A program made the position numbers and the translations under genes. From NCBI GenBank assembly GCA_019828545.1, contig JACVRA010000125.1:186001-250000 (forward strand): a stretch of DNA of 64,000 nucleotides. The letters run 5' to 3'. The notes beneath the pieces were generated by a model, which saw only the letters and a program-made list of their open reading frames with translations, searched no databases and was not told where the DNA came from. Shown here piece by piece: positions 10,966 to 23,360 of this stretch. The stretch is from Paracamarosporium sp. OC-R06-R3. Its lineage: Eukaryota > Ascomycota > Dothideomycetes > Pleosporales > Didymosphaeriaceae. Each line of letters starts with the position of its first letter. The stretch's first letter is position 1.

Positions 10966-11502
10966 TTACATCGAGTTTTCTAATTTCAACGGGGCTGCAC
11001 GGTTCTCTGGCACATACGTCGCATTGCGTAGAGCAGTAAATACCCTCTGGGCTTGCGAACTCACTCCTTTCGAAATCCCATTTCCTTTCGAAATTTCCAC
11101 TTTGTAGCTCGCGAGCCCGCGCTTGAAACCGTGGCTGCAAAAGATATACTACCATGCCCATGATGGTGTATGTCTTTCTCTCTTCGCATTTTACCCACGG
11201 ATTCCGACAGCAATCGTGTGCATCACGGCGATTTCGTTTTTCTGCAGCTCGGGGATTATCGTGCTCACAGACTGTTTGAGGGTCTCTGGGATATTGATAT
11301 ATGCTGAGGTGCGGGGGCCGATGTATGCAGCTTCAGTGGCGATCACTAGACGTTCTAGGGTTGTGGGTAAATATTCCCTCCACTTTCCCTTCGAGTTCTG
11401 ACCACGCAATCGTTGGTGCACATATGGTAACGCTTCAAGGGTCATATGAGGGTGAGAAAAAGGGCGCTCTCCACCGGGGCTAAAGGAGGCTTCGTGGAGC
11501 AT
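10966..11502 (-). CDS. small hypothetical protein, two exons
   Basis: Exons 11502-11195 and 11134-10966 join at GG|GTAAAA with acceptor TTTTGCAG|C in matching phase, giving 158 residues. Support comes from an in-frame stop directly upstream of the ATG, a 60-base intron of normal size and protein-like composition across the junction ('AVGIRG|HGFKRGLASY'). The second exon ends 'VPENRAAPLKLENSM'. No domain, signal peptide or membrane segment is visible and I do not recognise the family. It could be a fragment of a longer ancestral gene, because the flanking sequence looks decayed. Confidence 0.45.
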
Positions 11503-12430
11503 TCATATCGTTCCAGTCCATGGTGTTGAAAGTGAGGAGAATCTAGCGGAGCTGCCTGAACAGTGCAGAAATATGGCAGCAAGTTCGGATTCTCAAGATC
11601 TGTAAAGCATGAAGCTCATGCTGAAGTTCTAAATACAGAACCTTCATTCGGTTTCGCTGGATACGAACATATATTTTGAGTCTTTTTCTAGAAGTAGATT
11701 CATTGTTGAAGATCCCCTCATCCTCTCACTTTCGAGGGCTCTCCCATTCAACATCTGGATCTAGTAGTATTCACCGACTAATATCAGTGTTATGACTCAA
11801 TCTACGGTGGAGATTCTCAGGTATACGAATAAATTGAGCAATTGCTGAAGCTCCTTGTTCTATACAGTCTGGTGTTATTCACTATAATTGTCATTGCAGC
11901 CCCCTCTTGCACTTCTGCTCCCTCGAATCATGTCACCGTAAGTTAGGTCCATGAGATTCAATAGATGACCTAGACTTCCAAACGCAATTTAGAAACGAGG
12001 CTGCTGATAAGAAACATGATTGTGATTATACTAGCTACCGTGCTTGGAAAGAAGGCAACCCTAGCCAAGCTGCTCTACCAAGCTGGTCCAGTTAATTTCG
12101 ACAAGGAAGAGCAGCCATTGATTCAGGTTTAATTCCACGATCTACCTGGGTACACTGCAGGTAATATGGGACGGGTGTACCACTGGCTGGTAATCCCTGC
12201 AGCCCCAAATGGATTGCAGAAAACCTCGACATGTTGATGCCGAACCTATGCATGCAATGCATCCCTGTCGCTGAGAAGCCAGTACATGTACACTATCCTC
12301 ACTCCCAGCAGTTTGGCAAAGCTGCCCTCAAACATAATGCGACCGTGGGGTCTAATACTAACGAACAACAAACATAAAGGCCCGCTTCTGTTATCCACCA
12401 GAGTTTGGGAATTTCAAAGATTTCGCTAGG
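11503..12430. other. intergenic region, possibly decayed
   Basis: No continuous gene. Short plus-strand frames near 11,990-12,130 look faintly protein-like but are broken by stops, and no family is recognised. The right part is the upstream region of the large membrane-protein gene. Confidence 0.4.
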
Positions 12431-14857
12431 ATGTCGCAACTCAATTCTGAATTCGTGAAACAGGGTTTTTGGGTGAGATATGATACTATTCTATTTTATC
12501 TTCAATGAGTTACCAGCCCAGCCCTAATTCTGAAAACGCAGGTCGATAACTCCAAGGGCCCAGTTATGGGTAAGACTATCACAACAACAACTCAAACAGG
12601 AAACTTGATCGTCGCTCTCATGGCTGTGTTGAGCACTCTCGGTACTAGTCATCTGTGGAGCCTGGTCGTTTTCGGTTATCACCAGATGCGAGTGAATGGC
12701 CACCACAAAGATGGCTTGCGCAGGCAGCAACAAGCCCTTATACGTACTGTTCCAGCGCCAATTACACTACTCGCAGATTGGTTGAAGCTGTGGTGGGTTT
12801 GGAGAAAGCGCGTCAACCGGGCCTTTCTACGCTCTCTACCACTCATTATCCTCGCGACTATCTTCACTGCTATGACAATAGTAGTTGGAACCTTCTCATC
12901 ATACCTAGCGGATAGCACCAACATTTCCGTTCTCGTTCAAAGCCCTCATTGCGGCCCGATCGATTATTTAGGAGATGACGATGTGCCGAGCACTAAAGCA
13001 ACCCACGCTAAGTGGAGATCTAAATACTTAACAAAAGTTGCCGATCTAGCCGATTCGTACTCGAGGGATTGTTACACGAACAAGACTACAGTACCAGAGC
13101 GTTGCAGGATTTTTACCAGACCAGCACTACCCTTGCAACGTCAGAGGTCACCTTGTCCCTTTGAAGCTTCTATGTGCAAGAATATTTCTCAACCAGGCCT
13201 AACTATTGACACGGGTGTACTCGACCTCAACGATCACTTCGGACTTAACCTTGGCAATAGCGACAAGGTTCAATTTCGTCGCAGGACTACGTGCGCAGTA
13301 CTAGAGCTGGATGGACATTATGTCGTTCTCAATGCCTCCAGTGTTCCTAATATCGAGCAGATATCTGGTAAAGCACCATGGGTAGGAGAACAAGCCATAA
13401 TTATAAACCTTGGTACAACTATGGACTCAAATTATACGCTGGGATTGTCGTATATGCCAGAAGAGCGAGGTAATGGTGCAGCGACTAGGTAAGATGCATA
13501 GTTAATTCCGAGTGCACACGACTGACGTTAGGCGTTAGAGCAGCATTCCACCTCTCTTCCCCTTATTGGCAGAGAAGAGGTGGTAGCTTTGATCCAATTC
13601 CCCAAATTCGGAACAACTATAGCGATTTGGCCTTAGTTTTTCTGATCACGCGTGGCACACGCTACCTTGAACCTGTGGATGACCCTCTGTATTCGGCACA
13701 CAAAGTCAACCAGGTTAGGACAACAGCTAGCACTATCCTTACATCATATGAAACGGATTCGCCCATATCAGTATTTGGCTGTCAATACCAAGTAGGTTTG
13801 TGTGGTGCTACTATAAACCAAATAACTGATTGATTTGTAGTACCAATTCTGCTTTACGCAGTCTGGACAGAACTCCAAATGTACAAATCTTGGGGGTTTA
13901 CCATCGTCGCTGGAGCTTCCAGGAGCTAATGAAGTCCAGAGAGCGTTTCTGAGGTTGCTCGTGAAGTTCTTCTTTATGAATGGTCCCGAGCATGGTGTAG
14001 ATTATCTTACGCCCGCAAGCTTCGTACCTGGTTACAACACAGGGCTACCTAGTGACCAGTGGCTCAAAGACTTTGTATCTCTAGAGCAGAACATAGCAGC
14101 CCAGCTTCAGATTGCATTTGCGACTTACGCTGTGGGACCATCGACGTTGGACCTAGGAGTCTCTCCCATGCTGCGAAATCAAACGGAGGTGGAAAAAAGT
14201 TTATGCTGGCTACAGCGCATGCAAAGTCCGGGAGCATTTGTGTAAGTATTGATCCACGTACGCATCTTATTTTCATGCTCTGAATCATGACTGATATGTT
14301 CCAGTAACATAAACGTCTTCGCGCTCACGTTCATCACTACATTCTGTGTCGTGATCACTATCCTCGACCTCGTCTTATTGAAGTTTCTTATATTTTGGAA
14401 GAAGTTCAGAGGCTTGTTCACTCCACGGACCGATGCTTGGATTCAAGACGGAACGTTTCAGCTTCAACGTCGCGCTTATGAGGCCCACGGCCAAGGAGTA
14501 TGGGACCGTCTCGACAAGGAAATACCTAGTACTTCAGCCAATCACGAATTGGAGACGCTACCATTAGAATCAAAGCCTCTGTGCAAGTGTACGCCATCTT
14601 CTCCGTCCGAAGGAACCGCATTATCTACCACTACAACGGTGCTCTCACAACCAAATTCTGGCGAGGAATTGTCACAGGTCGAAGCCAACCCCATGTCAAA
14701 CCAAAATGGGTCTGAACCAGCGTCTTTGCAGGCTTCAACAGCCGCTACAGTCTTGCAATCCCAAATTCAGACCACTGTACAACCGAGACCTCCCAGGGAA
14801 GCTTCGTCATCTGGGACTCCTATAAAAATTTTACAGAGCGAAGAAAATGTCGATTAA
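12431..14857 (+). CDS. large fungal membrane protein of unknown function
   Basis: Five exons: 12431-12472, 12542-13469, 13532-13791, 13841-14241 and 14305-14857, all in phase and giving 727 residues. The N-terminal signature 'QGFWVDNSKGPVMG' followed by a TM helix ('LIVALMAVLSTLG') and 'RRQQQALIR' marks a Pezizomycotina-specific family that I know from many uncharacterised multi-copy genes. Helices lie near residues 40, 115 and 635. The large middle region with several Cys and N-glycosylation sites (for example NKT, NYT, NQT) is probably extracellular. The tail (residues ~660-727) is polar and Ser/Pro-rich, and 'QLQRRAYEAHGQGVWDRL' just after the last helix is typical of the family. No biochemical role is known. 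Relatives are often subtelomeric or dispensable. Confidence 0.75.
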
Positions 14858-15363
14858 TTTGAAACTCATAGGACGCACGCAAGTCAATAGTCTTAATTGG
14901 AAACAGGCAAAGCTTTTATGTCTTCAAATCAATGATTTCACCACTGGTCTATACGGAGACGATGCTTCCATATCCCAGACTGTGCTAGAGTACATAATGC
15001 TAGAGGACAGTCACTCAAATAACGTAAGATTCGGTTTGCTATATTCCAGCAGAGTGCGGCTTTCAAGGTGAATCTCCTATGCAACCTATACGAGCAATAC
15101 ATACGATAGCAATCAAGTCCTTTTATAATGACAGTTAGTCCTCTACTTGAGTTTAATTCAAGATGTTCTTCTGTAGGCAATGGATTGTATGCTCAAAACG
15201 AAAAGACTTTGCTATTAGCCGCACTTTCTCGCCTCAGCTCTATCTTCTTCTCTCTATCTTCTTACCTCTCGAACATGGTGAACTTGACCAACCCGTTTTA
15301 ATACTGATCTATGGGAACCACTGGCATCGAAAGTGTACAATCATTTTTCCCACCAACAAACGC
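14858..15363. other. intergenic region
   Basis: Convergent 3' flanks of the membrane-protein gene and the SDR gene. Nothing else is seen. Confidence 0.6.
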
Positions 15364-16437
15364 TCAAGCCGCTTTAAGCATCTCCACGTGAAGTAAATCG
15401 CCGTTCATCTTATCCTGCCTCGCTGTCGAGAGCAAGGGCCAAAGCCACCTAAAGATCCAAGCCATAGCCCCTACCCAGATCTTCCCACTAAACCGGCTTT
15501 CAACAGCGTCTATTATTTGTTCGGCAGCCTTCGAAGCAGTCATAGCCGCACTATACCGCTTCTCGATATCTTTGCGATACCTGCCAGAGATGCCATCGTA
15601 CCATTTCGAAAAATAAGGTGAGCGTTGGGTTTGAGGAAGGCTAAGGGGAAACGGATTCTCCTCTCGGAGCATCGCTGTCATGACCATTGCTATAGTGCGT
15701 ATCAGCCATCGCTCTGAAAACTGCAAGGGTACGAAATAACATACCCAGCTCGACCGTTATCACTTTCAGCCCTAGCGGAGCCGTCTCGCGGCGCAGCACA
15801 TCACTCAAAGCCTGAAATGCCGCCTGTTATCACTATCATCAGTATTTGGCCCATCTAGTGGCAACTATGCGCAGGATGTAAGCGTAGTAACTGACCTTAC
15901 TACTGGCGTAGGCACCATGAAATGGCAAGCCGTACACCCCAACGCTACCGATATTCACCACGCTCCCGCCACAGTTCACCAGAGCGTTAGCTAATGCTTG
16001 GATGAGAGCCAATGGACCGAAAACGTTGATTTTGTACATCTCAAGAAGCTGGGATTGGTCGGTGTCCATCAGTGGTCCAAGACCTTCTACTGCGGCCTGT
16101 TTTAATCAGCTATTAGCCCTGCGGGTTCGAAAAGAAGCTCACGTTGTTGATGAGTAGATCTAGTCGGTCACCGACGGCTTTTGCGGCAGCTTCGATATCG
16201 GTAGCTTTCGTCACGTCAAGAGGTAATATCTGCATTGTCATTACTTATGCCTGAGCTGTAACATAGGTGAAGTGAACATACTTCGCAACCTGACTTTTGA
16301 AGATCGGTCATATCAGCTACGTCGATCGATGTGGCGAATACTTTCCATCCTCTTTTCAGAAGATCAAGTGCCATGGCCGCTCCGAGAGATGTAGGATTGG
16401 AGCATCCCGTGATGAGGGCGACTTTCTGTTTCGACAT
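15364..16437 (-). CDS. short-chain dehydrogenase/reductase
   Basis: Five exons on the minus strand: 16437-16282, 16229-16143, 16096-15896, 15823-15745 and 15689-15364, in phase and giving 282 residues. The Rossmann cofactor motif is 'LITGCSNPTSLGAAMA', a TGxxxxxxLG variant. 'LLINNAA' supplies the NNAG-type motif. The catalytic tetrad is read from 'NIGSVGVYGLPFHGAYASSKAA' (Ser, Tyr and Lys in YxxxK, shown here shortened in context). The overall layout resembles AYR1-type NADPH-dependent 1-acyl-dihydroxyacetone-phosphate reductases, including a C-terminal hydrophobic stretch ('WVGAMAWIFRWLWPLL') that may attach it to lipid droplets or ER. The substrate cannot be fixed from sequence. Confidence 0.9.
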
Positions 16438-17530
16438 GAATGTCGTAGGTGTAATTTGAAATAGAAGGAGATAAAAGTGTACTTCTGGTGCTATTGCGGA
16501 TGATGTGGAGGAATGCGCTCTTTATACAATTATCATGCGGCCGTATGAAAGTACAGCCCTTCATCGGTGGCCTTACAGATCTTAACAAATGGGCACTCTA
16601 TAGGTATAGACATCAACTGTTTTGAGCCAAATCTTGACTAGTGTGGTGCAGCGGAGAGGGCGTAATCTTACGTACTCCGCCGAATTTTGTCCCGTTCGCT
16701 ATTTCGGCCTTCACGAAGCCGCAGTGCACTTTCAAAAGGCCAACCACCAAACCATCAAGCATTTTCGCATCATTGGGCGAAGGTGCTGCAGATATGGACT
16801 GTATTAACAGAATGTGTATGTATTGTATTATTTTAACATCCTAACTTATCTTATGTCCAGGCCCACACACGGCACGGCCAGCAATGCAGTACATATTCAC
16901 GACAGCGCTCAGTCTGCGACAGGTATACAGAGCAGTCAAGTGGTAGTCATGCATGCGCAGACGACGCTGAGCGCTGGGGTATGACTGTAGGTACAGCTGA
17001 TGCGACAGGCGTGGTAGTGCGCTTCCACGAGCCTACAGGCATGGTGTACAGTTGAATTTTATCTAGTTAGCCCGAGAGAAAACGGCAAGCTTCTGGATAC
17101 GCATGGTCTTTCTTTGGAGTACAATGGGGTGAGGCGATTATTGAGTTACGGTGCGCATTGACCACCAGACCACCAAACCACAGTACCGTAGAGCTCTTCA
17201 CATAAGAGCTGTCTAGGGGACGCTGAGGACCAATCGGAAAATGGACCGAAGCGGGAAAATCCAATAGATAGGTAATACGATTGTTGCTTAACTCAACTCT
17301 TATGCGAAACACTCTACAGTATCCCAAGACCAAGTCGTTACTAGAAAAAGCAGGCCCTTCCGCTTTGGGCACAACCACCTTCCTAACCAAGGTACTATAG
17401 AGATGCACATTGATACTTCAAATACATAGGTAGTTAGACTGCGAAATATATGTCTTGCTACCTTCCCACATATTCCTCGTTCCCCGTCCTTGCTCCTCGT
17501 CAAATCTTCCGCCGCGAAAACCAACGCAAC
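16438..17530. other. divergent intergenic region
   Basis: Shared upstream region of the SDR gene (minus) and the secreted metalloprotease gene (plus). No supported gene or repeat. Confidence 0.5.
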
Positions 17531-18290
17531 ATGCGACTCCTCACGCTCTCCGCCCTGCCCTTCCTCCTACATGCAGCAGCCGCAGCAACCTTCCAGTCCT
17601 GCACTGCACCACAGATCGCCACGATCGAAAAAGCCATCGATCGTGCCACAGAACGAGCCTACGCCGTAGTCGAACACCTAGAAGCCAATCCCAACGGCAG
17701 CGCTCTGCAAACAGCCTACTACGGGACCTTTGACAAAGGTAGATACAACAAAATTCTTACTGCGTTCAAGGTAAGTCAGTAGCTATGCACGCATCCAAGC
17801 AAGTTGTGCTTAAAGAGGTTGCGACTACTAATCTGACGACACATTGCAGAAATTCGCACCAGATCTAGACGCCATTTTCCAATACGACTGCTCATGTACG
17901 AGCGACGTTGTCATCGCGTTCCCGACTAACACATATGGACACGTGACTATATGTAGTGTTTACTTCAATGAGGCTGTTGTTCCGGCGGAAGGGTTCCGCT
18001 CGCAGTGGAGGTATGTAGGATGGCGTTTCGATCGTATTTTCTCCTGTGGAACGAACTCATCATGCTGATTCGATACTCGCAGTACGCTCGTCCACGAGGC
18101 GACGCATTTCAAAGATACGCTAGGCACCGTGGACCACGGGTATACGCCTGATGTGTGCAAGCAGTTTGCGCTCGAGGACCCTGTGAAGGCTTTTGAGAAT
18201 GCCGAGTAAGTTCGCTCTCAATTGTGGGAATGAGTGTGTGCGTGCTAATGTATGTTCAGTAACCATGCCAACTTTGCGGTGGAGGTGTGA
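17531..18290 (+). CDS. secreted M35-type (aspzincin) metalloprotease, short
   Basis: Four exons: 17531-17770, 17850-18010, 18083-18205 and 18260-18290, in phase and giving 184 residues. A signal peptide (MRLLTLSALPFLLHAAAAA) leads the protein. The zinc site is 'LVHEATHF' (HExxH) followed by 'GTVDHGY', matching the GTxDxxYG aspzincin motif in which Asp is the third zinc ligand. Four Cys precede the active site and one follows it. Deuterolysins normally carry a propeptide of over 150 residues, and none fits here, so the enzyme resembles the short peptidyl-Lys metalloendopeptidase-like members. It is probably extracellular and degrades protein or acts on host or competitor proteins. The last exon is only ten codons, but its phase and stop agree. 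Confidence 0.85.
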
Positions 18291-18495
18291 GTGTGGTAGC
18301 AGCTTAGAAACACCCCGAAGAGTAGATACTATCCAAGGGAGTAAACATAATGTTTTGAACTCAACACATGTGACGCATTGTTCACTAGCTCGTGAGAGAC
18401 AAATGCATATGAATTGACAACTTGATCTCGAACCGCTTCGTAAACACTTCCCTAACCTCCCATTACATCATTACATTTCCGACATTAGGACTACC

Positions 18496-20061
18496 TCAAT
18501 TCTTCCCCTCCCTCCCAAGCATAACATTAATAACCGACGCACCCCTCGAGCCCGGCACCTTCTTCTCAAACAAATCATCAATCTCCTCCAGCGACAACCC
18601 CCTCGTCTCAGGCATCCACAAAAAGCACACCACAGACGTAACCAAGCAGCTCCCCCCAAACAAAAAGTACACTCCGGACGACGACTTTGTCAGGAAAATA
18701 GGCGTCGTGAACGCTACAATCCAGTTGACGATCCAGTTCCCGCTTCTCCCCAAGCTGCTGGCTGCCGCTCGCGTCTTGATGGGCTGCACCTCGCTCGCGT
18801 AGATGCTGATAGTTACCGCCCAGGTACCGGAGTAGACGAAGGTGAAGAGGAAGATGAAGACGACAACGACCCAGCGGCCTGCGCCGTGGTCGCTGAAGAC
18901 GGAGTTCGAGGCGTACAGAGCACCGATGACGAGCATGATGATGGTTAGAGCGAAGCCGCCGTATATGACGGAGGTGCGGCGCGACCAGCGGTCTGCGATC
19001 AGGATGGCGGGGATGGTGGTTGCGAAGATGACGACGCCGGAGAGGCCCGAGGCGAGGAAGGAGGAGGACTCGCTGACGAGCCCGGCTTGTTGGAAAAGGA
19101 GGGGTGCGTACTGTGGGGTGTAAGTTAGTTTAGAGGGTTATATCAGCTGGATGATTCGACTTACGTAGAGAACCCCGTCGATGCCAGACAACTGCATCAT
19201 GCTCATCATGAAGACGCCCAGCGCCGTGGGCTTGCGTACATCCTTTGCGAAGACGCGGAGGAGCATGTGCACTTCCTCGCGGACGCTCTGGTGTGTCCTC
19301 GTCTGGCGAAGCGCAAGAGGCTCCATGTTCAACCCGGCCTCGGTCTCGAGATCTCGTGCGGAAGAATCCTCAAGGTCCTGCGTCGGATTGACGCCGAGCT
19401 GTTCCCACGCCGCGCTCGCTTCGTCCAATCGTCCCTTCGCCTTGAGCCACCGCGGCGAGTGCGGCAGCAGCATGAGGGCCAGCCCAGCCCACGTGAACGC
19501 GCACACGGCGTGGAATGCAAAAGGCAGCCTCCATGCTAGCGAAGAATCGATGTTCACGGTGCCGTAGCAGAAGAAGTATCCCACGACCAGTGCAAACGTG
19601 ATGAAGAACTGCGGCGCCGAAGCAATCACGCCGCGCCCCTTCGCAGGCACAATCTCGCAGATGTACACTACAGTCGTGCTTAGGAATAATCCTTCGCCCG
19701 CACCAGTAATCAGCCGCCCGATGAACAGCATGGCAAGATGCACGGAGCCTGCTTCGAGCGCGGCACCTGTGCCGAATACGACTGCGCCAATTGCCATTCC
19801 CAAAGGCCGTCCGACTGTGTCTGCGAGATGGCCAGCCATGAAGGACGAAAGGGCACCCGTAATGAGGATAGACGAAACGATAAGGCCATGGACGGTAGCA
19901 GAGAGCGTGCCAAAAGTATCAGAGAACTGCGCCATCGCCGTGACAGGCCCTATAGTCCCAGTATCGAGGCCAAAGAGAAACCCGCCCAGGCCAGCAAGGA
20001 TAGACGCAACGACATATCGCGGAGGATAAAACATTTTGCTCAGAGAGCGCTGTGCCGCCAT
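18496..20061 (-). CDS. MFS sugar porter family transporter
   Basis: Two exons, 20061-19165 and 19110-18496, give 503 residues with about 12 TM helices. Sugar-porter signatures include 'GGFLFGLDTGTIGPV' in helix 1, 'GHLADTVGRPLGM' as the helix 2-3 loop, 'GRLITGAGEGLF' in helix 4, 'LPHSPRWLKAKGR' after helix 6 (PESPRWL-type) and 'PETRGLSLEEIDDLF' after helix 12. 'QLSGIDGVLYYAPLLF' (formed across the intron) is the helix 7 QQxxGxNxxxYY motif with Gln and Asp substitutions. Substrate may be a hexose or another polyol-like molecule and is not determinable. The longer open frame starts with GTG, so the first ATG, 20061, is used. Confidence 0.9.
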
Positions 20062-20896
20062 TGCGTTTTGCGTTGCAAGCCGGGCAGATAGTAGACGCAC
20101 AAGCAGTGTACCGACGAAACGCAGTCGCAGATGAGTCCTAGATATACATCGTGAGCCCGCGCACGAGTCGCCCCAGAACAGATATTTTTACGGGCCTGCT
20201 ACGTTAGTCTTGCCGTCCGCAACTCAGACGCGTCTAAAACCCTCCTCACGACGACTGTCACACTCGTGTGCATGGCAGCCACTCGAAAATCGGCGCCCAT
20301 TGGGCTAGGGCGTGTGGGTACAGCGATAAGAATCTGCATTTTTGCGAGCGTTGGGCTCGTCACGATAGTATACTTATGCAGTTGTGTGCTGGGTGGGCAC
20401 TCCCTCGGCAAAGTTTCCCTCGCCAGCGGAGCTTTTTTCCACGAGCAGCTCGGTTTTGGAGTGTGGCGGCGGTTATGATTACCGTGTTCATGTGTTCTGG
20501 AACGGTTTGTGGATGTGCTGTGCATTGGCGGATGCGGGAGGTCCACACCTGGTGGGTCAGGATGGCTTACTGCGTGTAGCTAGCTTGGGACCCTGTAGAT
20601 ATTGAGTAGGTTTATTGTACACCTGCATGTTCATTCTACACGTGTAGTAGGCTCAATGGTAAGAATCGCGTGTTTAGTTATACTCTCAATTGTCGCAACA
20701 CGTTGACGCAAGACAGTTTACCATGAGACGAGATATACCGATATTGAATAAATTGTACGCTATCCAAAATCCAAGGAGAGTATGTTACACACTTAGCCTA
20801 CCCTACTCCGGTAATACCTATATCCAAATACACAATCTCATTCCATACCAACGACAACGTCATCAAGCGTCCGACGTCCGTTCACCCTAGATAAGT
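20062..20896. other. intergenic region
   Basis: Upstream of the sugar porter and downstream of the next minus-strand gene. Overlapping open frames near 20,200-20,600 on both strands look like chance. No repeat or RNA gene is found. Confidence 0.5.
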
Positions 20897-22090
20897 TTAA
20901 GAGAGCATACCCTGCTTCTTGGCCTCAGCAAGGTACCTGCCCAGCTCCGGGCCCATGATGGCAAAAACCTCAAAAGCCATGACGTTGATGATGATGAAGC
21001 CAAGCGCGACCACGCACATGAAGCCCTTGATGTAGAGCTTGATAAGCCTGCGACGAGCCTCCCAGTTGAAGCTCCTCCACGCATCCAAAAAGCTGACGCA
21101 TCCGGTTCCGCCCAGAATCTTGGGAACGACCTTGCCGCCAAAGGTGCGGTCAAAGGGCACAATGGTGTCTTGCTCCTCGGGAAGGATGGAGGCCTCAACG
21201 CGGACCTGAGTCACAATGGCAGGCAGGCAGAGGAAGAGGGTGCAAGACACGGAGATGACGATGACGGCGACCCAGCGAAGAATGAACGACGCCCACTGTC
21301 CGCCATTGTAGGCGTCAAAGCTGTGGCCTCGCATCTCGCGCTCGAGGCCGAAGAGCGCGATAAAGCCTACGGAAATGTAAAGCGAGATGTACGGCATGGT
21401 AGCGGCGACAGCAGCAGGAAGAGCAAGGACCTTCCATTCCTTGCGACTGGGGATACGGCTCCAGAAGCGGACGTCGTTGGTAGTGGAGATAATCCTGTGG
21501 GTCCAAGCGGCGTGCAAGTTTGCGGTGACGGCGCCGGCGATGGCGGCAATCAAGACCATGCGGAGAGGGAAGAATCGCGGGAAGAAGGCCTCAAGAAGGC
21601 TGGTGGACCAACCAGCTGCCATGCCATAGATCAACTGGTAGCGGAAACCCCTCCAGCGAGCAAACTTGCCGCCCTCAGCGATGAGGTGGCGGATGGTGCC
21701 GCGGATAGATGACGTGATGGGCTTCTGGTGAACGAGGGTGATGGCTGGGCCGGTCTCGAGGAGGCCCTCTTTCTCGACCTTGTCGGCGGACTCGTCGTCA
21801 TGGTCGGAGACGGTAATAGCGGCGGCGGGAGTCTCCACCATGGCGAGCATGGGGAGGACATCTGTGAGGGTATACTGGACCTGTCCGCACCGTCAGCGAT
21901 GCTCTAGCAGCGGCAAAGGGCCGCAAGGGAACAGACGTACCAAGGTGATGGCCACCAGAGACACAATAAACGTCACGACGAGCAGCACAGCGCCCCAGGT
22001 GGGCATCTTGAGCTGTGGCTGCTCGTCCTGGGCGCGCCTCCAGAGGGCTGGGGCATGTTCGACGGCCCGACGGGCGATGTGTTTGATCAT
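20897..22090 (-). CDS. fungal multi-pass membrane protein of unknown function
   Basis: Exons 22090-21941 and 21880-20897, in phase, giving about 377 residues. A TM helix near the N-terminus ('VLLVVTFIVSLVAITL') leads into 'VQYTLTDVLPMLAMVE', followed by an acidic loop. 'HQKPITSSIRGTIRHL' precedes a block of about five further helices. Homologues in other moulds have been labelled 'ubiquitin carrier protein', but no ubiquitin-conjugating domain is visible, so I regard that label as mistaken. The acceptor could also be six bases further in (21874), which keeps the frame. Role unknown, probably in an internal or plasma membrane. Confidence 0.75.
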
Positions 22091-23360
22091 ATTGGCGGAA
22101 CGACAAAAGAAAGCAGTAAAAGGGTATTAAAAGAGCTACGAGTGGTGTTGAGAAGGTGGTGTTTAAGGAGTGTGGGCAGGGAGGAGTGGTGAGACGGACG
22201 AGGGGCGCAGTGTGAATACGGACGAGGCGCAGTTGCGGGTACGCTTGAGTTCGCTGCCTAGCGCACGGATGTTGTTGCCGCTTGGCCCCAACTGCTTTCA
22301 CTTTGTAACAGTGCCACTAGAGGTGGCCTTATCGATTGGATACGCACGTATGTCGGGCGTAGTGCTTGGATGCGTGATGCGTGATGGAAGAGGCACGGTC
22401 GGGCCCGCGTTGCACCGGTGAGACGCCCATCAAGTAACGATACAAGGCAGTGACCGCACGCAGGATTACCCTAGTAAGCCATCATCAAACCATCGTCCGT
22501 ATTCTCTTATCAATCAAATCAAACATGCATCAAGTATACATTGATGTTTCACCTGCACCTGCATGTGCCACGCATTCGTCTTTGTCGTGGGCGTTCACTT
22601 CTGTGGTGTTCGTCCTCCGTGTACTGCCAATACTACCTAACCAACCAGATACAACACCGGAAGTCCATCCATCGATTCTGTCCCCTCACCACCGACCAAC
22701 AACTACACGCATCGACTCTTAGCCCCAGTGGAGTGACCCCACCCATTCTCCAGTAATCAGATCAGATAATAGCCCCATGCTATCCTCCTCCATCCTTGCC
22801 ACCAAGAGTCCCCCACAGCATTTCTTTGTCCACCCATCGCTGACCATTCTTTTATACCTCATCTCAAGTCCTCCTACCCGACGCATAGCTCTTGTGGCTT
22901 TATTGAACCCCATTCATTCCCCGCATCACGAGAACCCCCGTAAGCTTACCATAATCGTACAGCTCAGCTACCATAATCGTGCAGCATTCAGCTCAAAGCG
23001 GGACATTTCGTATTGGTCGCCTGCAGCGTGAGTATGCATGCGCGCGAACCACAAACGGCATTGTCCGGCGAGCGAGAATGACTAACTTCACAGCTGCGAA
23101 GTATGTTTGTCCTCCCTGTAGAACACAGTCCTCTTGATTCTTTCTTTCGTTTCGTTTCTTTTCCCCTCGTTAGCTAGCTGGTCGAAGGATTCTACGAACA
23201 ACCCACCTTCCCGAACCGCTCGCCCCGCTCGCATCGCATCGCATCGCACGACAGACAGACACACGCAGTGGCTTCTGTGCGTAGACTCAACCCAAGAATC
23301 AGCGTGTCCTCTATGCATTTTGCCCCGTGAGAGAGACCCGGCGGCAATCCGAACGAGCAC
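22091..23360. other. divergent intergenic region, pyrimidine-rich leader
   Basis: Shared upstream region of the membrane protein (minus) and the DMT transporter (plus). The right half is C/T-rich, as expected of a long fungal 5' leader, and includes a short GCATC repeat near 23,229. No gene supported. Confidence 0.5.

Noticed and set aside
20640..20720. tRNA-like segment (ggctcaatggtaagaatcg)
   Set aside because: It resembles a D-arm, but no matching acceptor, anticodon or T-arm follows.
20897..22090. 'Ubiquitin carrier protein' label for the membrane protein
   Set aside because: The sequence is mostly membrane helices and shows no ubiquitin-conjugating catalytic motif (HPN...C).
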